Assembly (NCBI GenBank): GCA_028682925.1
Contig: JAJRAG010000003.1
Location: 1-16,329, forward strand
Direction of reading: 5' to 3'
DNA length: 16,329 nt
Source of the DNA: Methanomassiliicoccales archaeon
GTDB lineage: Archaea; Thermoplasmatota; Thermoplasmata; Methanomassiliicoccales; JACIVX01
Part shown: positions 6,268 through 14,186 of the stretch, in pieces
Layout: every line of letters starts with the position of its first letter
Numbering within the stretch: position 1 is the first letter of the stretch
Notes under the pieces: model-generated
Seen by the model: only the letters and a program-made list of their open reading frames with translations
What the model was told of the DNA's origin: nothing
Databases searched by the model: none
Translations under genes and position numbers: made by a program

Positions 6268-8103
6268 ATGAGAACGCTTTACATTCACGCTGATTACATG
6301 GAATATGAGGTCAAGAAGCCCACTTCTATGGCTGAGGAAATCGATGAAAGCAAGAAGTGTGGTCGCGCTGAGGAAGTACTGGTCGCATTTATTGCGGTCG
6401 AGAAACAAGATGAGACCAAAGTGCTTCAGGTCGCAGAGGAAGCAGCGTCGGATATCCTAGAAACAAAAGACAAGGTGAAGGCGGCAAGGATCCTGCTCTA
6501 CCCATATGCTCATCTCAGCTCGCACCTCTCCGACCCCGTGACGGGAAAGAATATGCTGGCTATGATAGAGAGAATATTGATCGATGCAGGAGTTGAAGTC
6601 ACAAGGGCACCATTCGGCTGGTACAAAGCCTTCACGATCAGTTGCAAAGGTCATCCTCTCTCTGAGCTGTCAAGAGAGATTCTTGGAATCGAGGAAGAAC
6701 CAGATGTGAAGACGCAAGAGAAATACGTAGTCCTGGTTCCGGACGGCGGAGAAATCGCCCCTGAGGATTTCAAAGGAGGAAGCGAGTGCTTCAGAGCAAT
6801 GCTCGAGAAGGAAGCCCTCAAAAAGGAATCTCCGCTCTCAGGTGAACCGAAATACCTTCGGCTCTGCAGGAAGTTCGGAATCCAGTGGGAGACCATGAGC
6901 GATATAGGGCACATGTCGTTCAGTCCAAACGGAGCGCTCATGTTCGATCTGATCGCAGACTACTCATGCCAGATCGTCAGTGACATGGGCCTTCCGGTCT
7001 ACACCGTCAAGGGAACGAACATGTTCAGTCTGGACGAACCCCCGGTGAAGGAACATGCCGACCTCTTTGGTGACAGACTCTACATTATCGAAGGAGAGAG
7101 AAAGAGCTTCATCATGCGCTATGCTGCCTGTCACCAACAGTTCGCAATGATGCGGAACTGGAACATCAGCTACCGCAACCTACCGTATGGAGCTTTTGAA
7201 GTTGCGGACTCATACCGTCTCGAACAATCTGGAGAGACGATGCTCTGCTTTAGGACAAGACGACTCAATATGCCTGATTTGCACGTGATGTGCAGAGACC
7301 TGACCAGCGCGACTGAATGGTTCAAGAATCTTGACAACAGAATATTCCAAGAGGCAGAGAAGCTAGGTCGGGACTACGAGATGCTGGTGAATTTCTCGTC
7401 TCAGTCCGCCTACGAGCAGAACAAGACAATGCTGCTCGATCTGATGAATAGCCATGGAAAACCAGCACTTCTTCATTTCTATCCCGAGGGAATCAATTAC
7501 TATTGGACGGTGAACATCGAGTATCACATTCTGGACGATACGAAAAGAGCGAGAGAGATCGGCACGGTCCAAATAGATGTGGGCAATGCTGAGAGATTCG
7601 ACATCACGTACGCTGACGAGAGCGGGAAGAAGGTACATCCCATAATCCTGCACACCGCTATCATCGGCACGATTGAGAGATACCTCTACACGCTATTCGA
7701 CACTGCTGTCCAGATGGAAACGAATGGGTTGATCGGACGTCTGCCGGTCTGGGTCACGCCGGAACAGGTAAGGGTGCTGACTGTCGCGGATGCACATGTC
7801 GAAAGGGCTAGAGCCATACTCTCAAGAATCGAGTCTGCAGACATCAGGGTCGGTCTTGATGACCGGTCCGAGACCGTTGGCAAGAAAGTCAGGGATGCGA
7901 AGCAGGATTGGGTCTCCTTTGTTATAGTAGTGGGAGAGAAAGAGCTCTCGTCAGACTTGTTGACGGTTTATGATCGAGCTCAGAACAAGAACATCGAGTC
8001 GACGATCGATTCTCTGATAGCAAGGATCAAGTCCGAGATCTCCAACAAACCGTTCAGACCCCTCTATATGCCTAAGGAACTTAGCAAACGCGTGGACTTC
8101 TGA
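6268..8103 (+). CDS. thrS: threonyl-tRNA synthetase, archaeal type with N-terminal editing domain
   Basis: Charges tRNA-Thr in the cytoplasm; 611 residues. Domains in order: archaeal D-aminoacyl-tRNA deacylase-like editing domain (about 1-140, beginning MRTLYIHADYMEYEVKK), class II catalytic core (about 195-480) and anticodon-binding domain (about 495-611). In the editing domain His82 and Lys120 occupy the positions of the proof-reading residues known in the Pyrococcus enzyme (His83, Lys121), so removal of mischarged serine is expected to be intact. In the core, Cys288 (YAACHQQF), His339 (MPDLHVMC) and His462 (IILHTAIIG) match the zinc triad that selects threonine, and AERFDITY plus GTIERYL form the motif 3 region. 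I chose ATG 6268 because the TATA box at 6236-6243 excludes the in-frame ATG at 6241, and archaeal homologues begin at MR-LxIHxDY. Confidence 0.96.
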   Translation: MRTLYIHADYMEYEVKKPTSMAEEIDESKKCGRAEEVLVAFIAVEKQDETKVLQVAEEAASDILETKDKVKAARILLYPYAHLSSHLSDPVTGKNMLAMIERILIDAGVEVTRAPFGWYKAFTISCKGHPLSELSREILGIEEEPDVKTQEKYVVLVPDGGEIAPEDFKGGSECFRAMLEKEALKKESPLSGEPKYLRLCRKFGIQWETMSDIGHMSFSPNGALMFDLIADYSCQIVSDMGLPVYTVKGTNMFSLDEPPVKEHADLFGDRLYIIEGERKSFIMRYAACHQQFAMMRNWNISYRNLPYGAFEVADSYRLEQSGETMLCFRTRRLNMPDLHVMCRDLTSATEWFKNLDNRIFQEAEKLGRDYEMLVNFSSQSAYEQNKTMLLDLMNSHGKPALLHFYPEGINYYWTVNIEYHILDDTKRAREIGTVQIDVGNAERFDITYADESGKKVHPIILHTAIIGTIERYLYTLFDTAVQMETNGLIGRLPVWVTPEQVRVLTVADAHVERARAILSRIESADIRVGLDDRSETVGKKVRDAKQDWVSFVIVVGEKELSSDLLTVYDRAQNKNIESTIDSLIARIKSEISNKPFRPLYMPKELSKRVDF

Positions 8104-8159
8104 TTCCGGACCAGAACGATTGTTGTCAAAGGTTCATTGTCACTAGTCTGCGATGAGGT

Positions 8160-9272
8160 CTAGACGCTCCGCAGGAATTCCGCCACCGAATCTCCCACCT
8201 CAAACGTCGTCGAGGTACCACCCAGGTCAGGGGTCACTATCCCCTTTTCTATGGTATGCTCCACACCATCTTCAATCATGTTCCCCAGATTTGGCATCCC
8301 GAGGTGTTCCAGCATAAGCTTGACTGCAAGTATCGCGCCGATCGGATTCGCTCTATTCCTTCCGGCGATGTCTGGTGCGCTTCCATGCACTGGCTCGAAC
8401 ATCGGGACTCCGAAAGGATTGATGTTGCCACTTGCGGAAAGTCCCAGACTGCCTTGTATCTCCGCGCCCAGATCGGTTAAAATGTCACCGAACATGTTCG
8501 GTGTAGCTATCATCCCAAAATGCTCGGGATTCCGAATGAGGGCCATTGCCATTGAGTCGACGAAAACGAACTCCAAATCGATACTATTGCGTTTGGCTCT
8601 GTCTCTGAAGACATCTCTCCAGAGGCCATACAAGTTTGTGCATACATTAGCCTTGTCGACCACCGAGACTCTCTCCTGGCCAGTTCGCTTTGCATGCGAC
8701 ATAACATAGTCAGCGAATCTCTCGATTCCCTTTCTTGAGAGAACTCCTATCTCGAAAGCGTAATCATCCTGATTGCTTGACAAGGCGTTCAAGTCCATCT
8801 CCAGGTCATACAATGCCCTCTTAATCTTCAATGGGACTCTTCCCTTTCCACCCTCGAAGATCCCTCCCGCGCCCATATAAAAGTCCTCGGTATTCTCGCG
8901 AAGGAATGTGATGTTGAACGGTTTGTCGTTCTTCAATCTGGAATAGTCACCCCAGGACCGAATTGGTCTTAGATTGACAAACTGGTCCAATCGGGTCCGA
9001 ATTGCCAGAAGTATTCCTTTTTCCAGGATTCCAGTAGGAACTCTCGGGTCACCAATGGACCCGAAGAAGATCGCGTCCTGTTTGATCAAGATACTGAGAT
9101 CCTCCTCGGTGAGCAATTCCCCAGACCTAAGGAATCTGGAGGAGCCAACGTCAAGTTGCGTTCTCCGTGTCCTTAACGATGTTGTCTCTTCGAGTGCATC
9201 GAGGATCTTCAAGCCCTCCGATACCACCTCTGGACCAATACCATCTCCAGGTATGACCGCTACCTTGAACAT
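8160..9272 (-). CDS. leuB: 3-isopropylmalate dehydrogenase
   Basis: Oxidises and decarboxylates 3-isopropylmalate to 2-oxoisocaproate with NAD, the last pathway-specific step of leucine synthesis before transamination; 370 residues. Family marks: VIPGDGIGPEVV at the N-terminus, the arginine-rich substrate segment LLAIRTRLDQFVNLRP, RENTEDFYMG, the DKANV active-site loop, MFGDILTDLGAEIQGSLGLSASGNI with its metal-binding aspartates, and the nucleotide loop EPVHGSAPDIAGRNRANP. The segment before the arginines (ILEKGILL) resembles the actinobacterial and archaeal LeuB subtype rather than the Thermus type. The start overlaps leuD by 13 nt and follows a GA-rich ribosome-binding site, so translation is probably coupled. 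Last gene of the leuACDB operon; thrS ends 56 nt away in the opposite direction. A malate- or homoisocitrate-type specificity is possible from sequence alone, but the operon favours leucine. Confidence 0.9.
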   Translation of the reverse strand: MFKVAVIPGDGIGPEVVSEGLKILDALEETTSLRTRRTQLDVGSSRFLRSGELLTEEDLSILIKQDAIFFGSIGDPRVPTGILEKGILLAIRTRLDQFVNLRPIRSWGDYSRLKNDKPFNITFLRENTEDFYMGAGGIFEGGKGRVPLKIKRALYDLEMDLNALSSNQDDYAFEIGVLSRKGIERFADYVMSHAKRTGQERVSVVDKANVCTNLYGLWRDVFRDRAKRNSIDLEFVFVDSMAMALIRNPEHFGMIATPNMFGDILTDLGAEIQGSLGLSASGNINPFGVPMFEPVHGSAPDIAGRNRANPIGAILAVKLMLEHLGMPNLGNMIEDGVEHTIEKGIVTPDLGGTSTTFEVGDSVAEFLRSV

Positions 9273-9754
9273 CTTCTATTCTCCCTCACCCTTGCCATCA
9301 GACCACCGGATTCGATGAGGTCTTTTATGAAAGGTGGATACTGCTTGAAGGCAAATGTCTTTCCAGTATTCTCATTCGTGATCGTCCCCTCGTCGGGGCA
9401 TATTACCAACAGATCCCCGTCTCTCGCTTCAATCCTGCACTCAATTGGAAGCAATCCGACATTGATCGAGTTTCTGAAGAAGATTCTTGCAAAGCTCTCG
9501 GCAATGACGCATGACACTCCAGCCTGTTTCAAGGCTCTTGGCGCCTGCTCCCTGCTCGAACCGCACCCAAAATTCCGCCCGGCAACGACTATGTCGCCCG
9601 CCTCTACATTCTTTGCGAAGTCTGGGTTGACTTTGCCGAAGACGAAAAGACCTAGTTTGTCCATATTATCGCTGGTGAGCCTCTCGGCGGGGATTATCTG
9701 GTCAGTATCGATGTGATCCCCGAATCTCCACGCTCTGCCCCTCACATTATCCAT
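9260..9754 (-). CDS. leuD: 3-isopropylmalate dehydratase small subunit
   Basis: Small (swivelling) subunit of isopropylmalate isomerase, which moves the hydroxyl group of 2-isopropylmalate to the 3 position; works as a complex with LeuC. At 164 residues it has the usual archaeal length. Marks: RAWRFGDHIDTDQIIPAERL, where HIDTDQIIP leads into the substrate-specificity loop, and AGRNFGCGSSREQAPRALK, the conserved GSSRE loop that helps bind substrate carboxylate. The specificity loop (AERLTSD) is about one residue shorter than the common form, so homoaconitate or citraconate activity cannot be excluded. A strong Shine-Dalgarno (GAGGTG) overlaps the leuC stop region, 9 nt between genes; the 3' end overlaps leuB by 13 nt. 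Confidence 0.92.
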   Translation of the reverse strand: MDNVRGRAWRFGDHIDTDQIIPAERLTSDNMDKLGLFVFGKVNPDFAKNVEAGDIVVAGRNFGCGSSREQAPRALKQAGVSCVIAESFARIFFRNSINVGLLPIECRIEARDGDLLVICPDEGTITNENTGKTFAFKQYPPFIKDLIESGGLMARVRENRRCSR

Positions 9755-9763
9755 ATGAGCACC

Positions 9764-11026
9764 TCAGATAGATTCATCTGGAACCGCAATCCTTCCCTTC
9801 AGAGCACTGGCAGCCACAACCGCTGGTCCAGCAAGATATACCTCCGAGTTCTTGTGGCCCATCCTCCCTACGAAGTTCCTGTTCGTTGAGCTCACACACC
9901 TCTCGCCATCGCCCAGGACACCCATATGTCCTCCCAAACAAGCCGCGCAGGTCGGGCCAGAGACATATGCCCCGGATTCGATGAATACGCCGAGAAGACC
10001 TTCGTTGAGGGCCTGTCGATACACCTTCATACTGGCGGGCACGACGATCATTCTGACGGATGAGTGAATCCTCTTTCCTCGCAAGATGCTGGCTGCCGTG
10101 CGAAGGTCCTCTATCCTTCCATTCGTGCAGGACCCCAGGAATGCCTGATCGATCAACACGTCGACCTCCTTCGCCGGCTTTACATTGCCAGGAGAATTTG
10201 GAAGTGCCACCATGAATTCCAGGGAAGACAGGTCATATTCCAACTCAGAGGAATAATGCGCCTCTTTGTCTGGCGACACCTTGGAGTATGTACCCTTGAC
10301 GATGCCTTTGACGAATTCCTCGGTCACCTTGTCAGCGAGGAAAATTCCAGCTTTGGCCCCGGCCTCTACCACCATGTTTGAGACGGTCAAACGGTCAGAG
10401 ATAGTCATGGATTCGACACCCCCACCGGAAAATTCCAGGGTTTTGTAATTCCCTCCGTCGACCCCAATTTCCCCGATGATTCTGAGAATCAGATCCTTTC
10501 CTGATACGTATCCCTTGAATCTTCCTATCAGACTGACCGACATAGTCTCAGGCACCTTGAACCAGAGTCTGCCTTCGGCGAAGCATGCTGCCGCTTCAGT
10601 GCTCCCTATGCCGGTCGAGAAGGCGCAAAGGGCCCCATAGGTACAGGTGTGGGAATCCGCCCCGACGATCAATCGTCCAGGCGCGACGAATCCCTCTTCA
10701 ATCATGACCTGATGGCACACACCTCCCCGCCCGACCTCATAGTAATTCTCAATTCTGTGCTTTCTTGCGAAAGTCCTCATCTCTCTTGCCTGCTCTGCCG
10801 ATGGAACATCTTTGTTCGGAACGAAGTGGTCGGGGATGAGAACGATTCTCTCTCTCAGCGCATCGCATGAGAGAGCTTCGAACTCCCGGAATGCAATGGG
10901 TCCGGTTATGTCGTTGACCATGACGTAGTCGATATCAGCCTCCACCACATCCCCTGCATAGGCGTCAGTCGACGACTTCGCAGACAGTATCTTCTCCGAA
11001 ATGGTCTTCCCTTTGCACTTCGTCAT
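9764..11026 (-). CDS. leuC: 3-isopropylmalate dehydratase large subunit
   Basis: Catalytic large subunit of isopropylmalate isomerase, an aconitase-family enzyme with a labile 4Fe-4S cluster; 420 residues, the standard length of the archaeal/two-subunit type. The three cluster cysteines are visible in LGSCTNGRIEDL and in GPTCAACLGGHMG. Other family marks are VMVNDITGPIAFREF near residues 35-50, GADSHTCTYGALCAFSTGIGSTE and STNRNFVGRMGH. The start ATG follows AGGGA at good spacing, 13 nt after leuA, and leuD follows 9 nt downstream, so the enzyme subunits are made together. Homoaconitase (HacA) and LeuC are hard to separate by sequence; placement in a leuA-headed operon supports leucine. Confidence 0.94.
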   Translation of the reverse strand: MTKCKGKTISEKILSAKSSTDAYAGDVVEADIDYVMVNDITGPIAFREFEALSCDALRERIVLIPDHFVPNKDVPSAEQAREMRTFARKHRIENYYEVGRGGVCHQVMIEEGFVAPGRLIVGADSHTCTYGALCAFSTGIGSTEAAACFAEGRLWFKVPETMSVSLIGRFKGYVSGKDLILRIIGEIGVDGGNYKTLEFSGGGVESMTISDRLTVSNMVVEAGAKAGIFLADKVTEEFVKGIVKGTYSKVSPDKEAHYSSELEYDLSSLEFMVALPNSPGNVKPAKEVDVLIDQAFLGSCTNGRIEDLRTAASILRGKRIHSSVRMIVVPASMKVYRQALNEGLLGVFIESGAYVSGPTCAACLGGHMGVLGDGERCVSSTNRNFVGRMGHKNSEVYLAGPAVVAASALKGRIAVPDESI

Positions 11027-11039
11027 ATGATTCCCTATT

Positions 11040-12653
11040 TCATTCTTTTGATATTCTCGAATAGAGCCGATCGATTGCCTCGACGGTCGCGTCCACGCTT
11101 GTTTGAACTATGTCCGACCCTACGCTCTTTCCGACGGATGCAGCCTTCTTCTCCCCGTTGTGCTGGAGCTTCACCGACACCTCGCAAAGCGCGTCGCTTC
11201 CCCCTGTAATTGCGCTCAAACGATATTCGACCAATGATATCTTGCCACTGACGACGGATCTGATGGCGTTTAGAGCCGCATCAACTGGCCCGATGCCTAT
11301 CTCTGATCCTCGCTTGTTCTCTCCATCGACCTCGAGCGTGACGACGGCGGTTGGCGTGATGTTGAGACCAGTGAAGACTGCAAACTCTTTGAGCTTCACT
11401 TTTCTGACTTCTCCGGCTCGTTGACCGGCGACATGATAGGCAAGCGCGACAAGCTCCGCGTCATCGACATGCTTCCCGCTCTCAGCTAGCTTCTTTATTT
11501 CTTCAACAACCTTCTTGACATGGTCATCCGTCAGCGATACCCCATACTCTGAAAGCTTTTCTTTCACTGAATGGATGCCAGTATGCTTACCGACAACAAT
11601 CTCCCTTTGCATTCCCACTAGCTCTGGTCCGAAGGCCTCATATGTAGATGGATCCACGAGGATTCCATGCACATGTATGCCGGATTCATGAGCGAATGCA
11701 TTGCCTCCAACGATTGCCTTATTTCCGGGAATCGGCATACCGGTCAGATTTGCAACGGTCTTCGAGACATGTCCAATCTTCCTCGTGTCCACGTTCGTTC
11801 TGATATTGTAGAAGGCCATTAGACCTAGCACGACCTCTTCGAGCGCGGCATTTCCTGCTCTCTCTCCAAGACCGTTCACGCAAACATGTACCTGTCTCGC
11901 CCCAGATCTGACCGCGGTAAGCGAATTCGAGACAGCTAGTCCGAAATCATCGTGACAATGTATGCTCAGAGGTACCTTTGTAACTGACAGCAGTTCGGTA
12001 ATAAGACGTTCCATGGCCGGAGGCGATGTCACTCCGACAGTATCTGGCACGTTGATCTTATCTGCTCCGGCCTGCTGGACGGCAATATGCATTTCCTTGA
12101 GGAAATCCAGGTCGGTGCGGGTCGCATCCTCACAAGAGAATTCCACCGTCAGTCCGTGAGCCTTCGCGTGTTCGATTGCGTCTATCGCTCTCGATTTTAC
12201 CTCATCCCGTGTCATCTTGAGTTTGTGTCTCAGATGTGCATCGGAAGTGGCAATGAAAGTGTGAACGTAGTCCACGCCACAGTCGATCGCGACGTCGACG
12301 TCTTTCCTGCTGGACCGGGAGAGCGCACACACCCGAGACTGGAGACCGAGGGAGGCAATCTTCTTGACAGAATCCCTTTCTCCCGTCGAAATCATCGGAA
12401 AGCCGGCCTCAATGACGTCAACGCCCAGATCGCTCAGCGCCTCTGCTATTCGCAACTTCTCATCGATGGAGAGAGCTACACCTGGCGTCTGTTCTCCGTC
12501 CCTGAGAGTCGTGTCGAATATCAGTGCGGAGGACGGCATCGAATCGGTCAAGGCCCATGAATTGAACTCGCTAGTGTACACTCTCTTTCTATCAAGGCTT
12601 CGACCCTCAATCCCTTTTGACGTTGAATCATCTATGGTTCGACGGACAGTCAT
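11040..12653 (-). CDS. leuA: 2-isopropylmalate synthase
   Basis: Condenses acetyl-CoA with 2-oxoisovalerate to 2-isopropylmalate, the committed step of leucine synthesis; 537 residues from ATG 12653. Domains: an HMGL-like TIM barrel (about 45-315) with FDTTLRDGEQTPGV (metal and substrate site), HDDFGLAVSNSL and VNGLGERAGNAALEEVV, then a linker, then a LeuA dimer/regulatory domain (about 395-535) containing YRLSAITGGSDALCEV, the domain that binds leucine as feedback inhibitor. ATG 12653 is preferred because GGGGTGG, a good anti-SD match, lies 5 nt upstream of it; ATG 12539 would give a shorter protein beginning just before the barrel, closer to many archaeal homologues, but lacks an obvious ribosome-binding site. 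Citramalate synthase (CimA) is the main alternative activity. First enzyme gene of leuACDB, preceded by a leucine-rich leader ORF. Confidence 0.92.
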   Translation of the reverse strand: MTVRRTIDDSTSKGIEGRSLDRKRVYTSEFNSWALTDSMPSSALIFDTTLRDGEQTPGVALSIDEKLRIAEALSDLGVDVIEAGFPMISTGERDSVKKIASLGLQSRVCALSRSSRKDVDVAIDCGVDYVHTFIATSDAHLRHKLKMTRDEVKSRAIDAIEHAKAHGLTVEFSCEDATRTDLDFLKEMHIAVQQAGADKINVPDTVGVTSPPAMERLITELLSVTKVPLSIHCHDDFGLAVSNSLTAVRSGARQVHVCVNGLGERAGNAALEEVVLGLMAFYNIRTNVDTRKIGHVSKTVANLTGMPIPGNKAIVGGNAFAHESGIHVHGILVDPSTYEAFGPELVGMQREIVVGKHTGIHSVKEKLSEYGVSLTDDHVKKVVEEIKKLAESGKHVDDAELVALAYHVAGQRAGEVRKVKLKEFAVFTGLNITPTAVVTLEVDGENKRGSEIGIGPVDAALNAIRSVVSGKISLVEYRLSAITGGSDALCEVSVKLQHNGEKKAASVGKSVGSDIVQTSVDATVEAIDRLYSRISKE

Positions 12654-12755
12654 GAAAACCACCCCGACCAAGGACACTTACAGCAATGAGGCTGGAACTA
12701 GACGCAAAATCAATTGAAGTCTCAACCATGCCACATTCATTCTAGGTCCTTGCTC
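12632..12755 (-). promoter_or_regulatory. leuA leader RNA with candidate alternative hairpins
   Basis: Two possible RNA structures flank the leader ORF. First, GAGCAAGGAC (12755-12746), containing the leader ribosome-binding site, is complementary to GTCCTTGGTC (12675-12666), directly before the leuA ribosome-binding site: nine of ten pairs, one G-G mismatch. Second, 12662-12657 can pair with 12639-12634 (one G-U), with inner pairs C12654-G12640 and G12651-C12641 to C12649-G12643; this hairpin holds the leuA ATG and part of its Shine-Dalgarno (12665-12659). Ribosome position on the leader would decide which parts are open. The pairings were found by eye, without energy calculation. Confidence 0.4.
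12678..12740 (-). CDS. putative leucine-rich leader peptide of the leu operon (20 aa)
   Basis: A 20-codon ORF encodes MNVAWLRLQLILRLVPASLL and ends with TAA. Seven of twenty residues are leucine, with one isoleucine and two valines, an unusual density for a random ORF. It has its own Shine-Dalgarno AAGGA (12751-12747), 6 nt before the ATG, and starts about 20 nt after the transcription start predicted from the TATA box at 12783-12790. Its stop lies 24 nt before the preferred leuA start. This is the arrangement of bacterial leu leader peptides, where ribosome stalling at leucine codons senses charged tRNA-Leu. It is in the same frame as leuA, separated by a single stop, so it might alternatively be chance coding upstream of the gene. 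Expression and function are unproven. Confidence 0.5.
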   Translation of the reverse strand: MNVAWLRLQLILRLVPASLL

Positions 12756-12782
12756 CGTGTTTTCTATGTTACACTGAACCAG

Positions 12783-12790
12783 CTATATAA
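12783..12790 (-). promoter_or_regulatory. TATA box for the leu operon
   Basis: The minus strand reads TTATATAG, centred at 12786, predicting transcription start near 12760. That leaves a leader of about 107 nt before leuA ATG 12653, unlike the leaderless genes elsewhere in the window, and places the leader ORF just downstream. The same AT-rich site could act on the other strand, but no plus-strand gene follows it. Confidence 0.55.
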
Positions 12791-12867
12791 CCATTGCTAC
12801 ATTGTCACTAACGCTCACGTCACACGCGATAGTCCAATCGAACCTTTGACGCCCCCAGAGATAGACC

Positions 12868-13500
12868 TCAGGTCCCTCTCCGCTGACCCCAAATGAGCTT
12901 CTGGAGTTGGGGAAGGACCCTCACGTGAAGTCCGCTTTTCAGAACCCATTCGGCCACCGGGCGAATATCAAGACCGCCCACTGGGGTAACTATCACGGGA
13001 CATTGGACCTGATGTTCTTTCAATATCTTCACAGCAAAGGAAAAATCATCCTTGTCAGCAACCACGAACTTCAACTGATCAGCTGGTGAGAGCAGCTCCA
13101 GGTTCTCCAACTTCATCCTATCGGACATGCCTGAAGATGGGCATTTGATGTCCATGCTGATAAGAAGATTATCAGAGCATGGTAGGTCCTCTAATGAAAT
13201 GGATCCGTTCGTTTCGATCGAGACATGAAATGCATTCTGGAGGAGAATATCCGTCAACTTGTAGACATCCTTGTTGAGCAATGGCTCCCCACCAGTAAGA
13301 CAAACGAATCGGCTCTTGAATCCTTTCACCTTCTCAAGGATATCCAGAGGAGACATCTCGATTCCTTCTTCGATCCTGGCATAGGTGGTGTCACACCACT
13401 CACATTGAAGATTGCAGCCGCAAGTTCTCACAAAGACAGTGGGCATTCCGATTAGCACGCCCTCCCCTTGCAGAGAGAAGAAGATCTCCGATATTCTCAG
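12868..13500 (-). CDS. queE: 7-carboxy-7-deazaguanine synthase (radical SAM), apparent CTG start
   Basis: Radical SAM enzyme that ring-contracts 6-carboxytetrahydropterin to 7-carboxy-7-deazaguanine, the step between QueD and QueC; 210 residues. The cluster motif CNLQCEWC (Cys29, Cys33, Cys36) has the C-x3-C-x2-C spacing of radical SAM enzymes, and LTGGEPLL is the SAM-binding GGE motif. The family N-terminus, RISEIFFSLQGEG, with its substrate-binding QGE, is encoded upstream of the first GTG (13458). The only codon in the position of the initiator is CTG at 13500-13498, because no ATG, GTG or TTG occurs between the in-frame TGA and the motif. CTG follows GAGGTGA at ideal distance and overlaps the queC stop as CTGA. 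Starting at GTG 13458 would delete the substrate motif. Sequence error in the first base is the main alternative. Confidence 0.88.
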   Translation of the reverse strand: MRISEIFFSLQGEGVLIGMPTVFVRTCGCNLQCEWCDTTYARIEEGIEMSPLDILEKVKGFKSRFVCLTGGEPLLNKDVYKLTDILLQNAFHVSIETNGSISLEDLPCSDNLLISMDIKCPSSGMSDRMKLENLELLSPADQLKFVVADKDDFSFAVKILKEHQVQCPVIVTPVGGLDIRPVAEWVLKSGLHVRVLPQLQKLIWGQRRGT

Positions 13501-14183
13501 GATCTCACCTCATATGCAATCTCATCCTCGTAACCGGCCTCCCTGAACCCCCTCAGACGCAGGAGGCAGGAATCACATCTGCCGCAGGCCTTCACGCCAC
13601 CTTTGTAGCAGCTCCACGTGAGGTGCAGTGGTGCTCCTAATCGCTTGCCCAAGCCGACTATGTCGGCCTTAGTGAGATAGAGGAGTGGAGCCTCGATCGA
13701 AAGAGGCCTCCCTTCAATGCCCGCTTTTGTACCGACCTCAAGGGTTTTCTGAAAAGCTTCTAGGAATTCTGGTCTACAGTCAGGATATCCACTATAGTCG
13801 ATTGAATTCGCACCGATGAAGATCTTCTCAGCCGATTCGGATTCGCAGAGACCGGCCGCGATGCCAAGGAATATGATATTCCTCGAGGGAACATAGGTGA
13901 CAGGTATCATAGTGCCAGACAGGTCGTCTCCAGTTCCTTCTGGCACATCGAAGTCGGGGGATGTCAAAGCGCTCGTCTTGAAAACGGTCAAATCCAGGTC
14001 GATGATCACATGATTCTCAAGATTGTAGAACTTGACGACTTCCTTGGCAGCTCTCAATTCCCTCATGTGCCTTTGGCCATAGTTGATTGTCAGAGGGATG
14101 ACCTCAAGTCCAGCTGAAATCGCAACGGCGATGGTCACAGTAGAATCCAGCCCTCCAGAGAGTAAGACAACGGCCTTCTTCAT
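13497..14183 (-). CDS. queC: 7-cyano-7-deazaguanine (preQ0) synthase
   Basis: ATP-dependent enzyme converting 7-carboxy-7-deazaguanine and ammonia to preQ0, the base that archaeal tRNA-guanine transglycosylase inserts at position 15 on the way to archaeosine; 228 residues, normal length. It has the PP-loop SGGLDST (residues 9-15), the family segment INYGQRH, YVPSRNIIFLGIAAG, FIGANSIDYSGYPDCRPEF and a C-terminal zinc site built from Cys in SCYKGG and ACGRCDSCLLR. The ATG follows AGGTGA, which overlaps the queD stop, with only 3 nt between the genes; the TGA overlaps the queE CTG start. Cytoplasmic. Confidence 0.96.
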   Translation of the reverse strand: MKKAVVLLSGGLDSTVTIAVAISAGLEVIPLTINYGQRHMRELRAAKEVVKFYNLENHVIIDLDLTVFKTSALTSPDFDVPEGTGDDLSGTMIPVTYVPSRNIIFLGIAAGLCESESAEKIFIGANSIDYSGYPDCRPEFLEAFQKTLEVGTKAGIEGRPLSIEAPLLYLTKADIVGLGKRLGAPLHLTWSCYKGGVKACGRCDSCLLRLRGFREAGYEDEIAYEVRS

Positions 14184-14186
14184 GGT

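Noticed and set aside
9020..9060. Possible loss of the leucine-specificity residue in LeuB
   Set aside because: The segment ILEKGILLAIR looked shifted relative to Thermus LeuB, but it matches the pattern of the Mycobacterium tuberculosis LeuB subtype, so it is probably normal.
12714..12896. Plus-strand ORF of 60 codons in the leuA upstream region
   Set aside because: No ribosome-binding site or family features; it overlaps the leu promoter and the end of queE.
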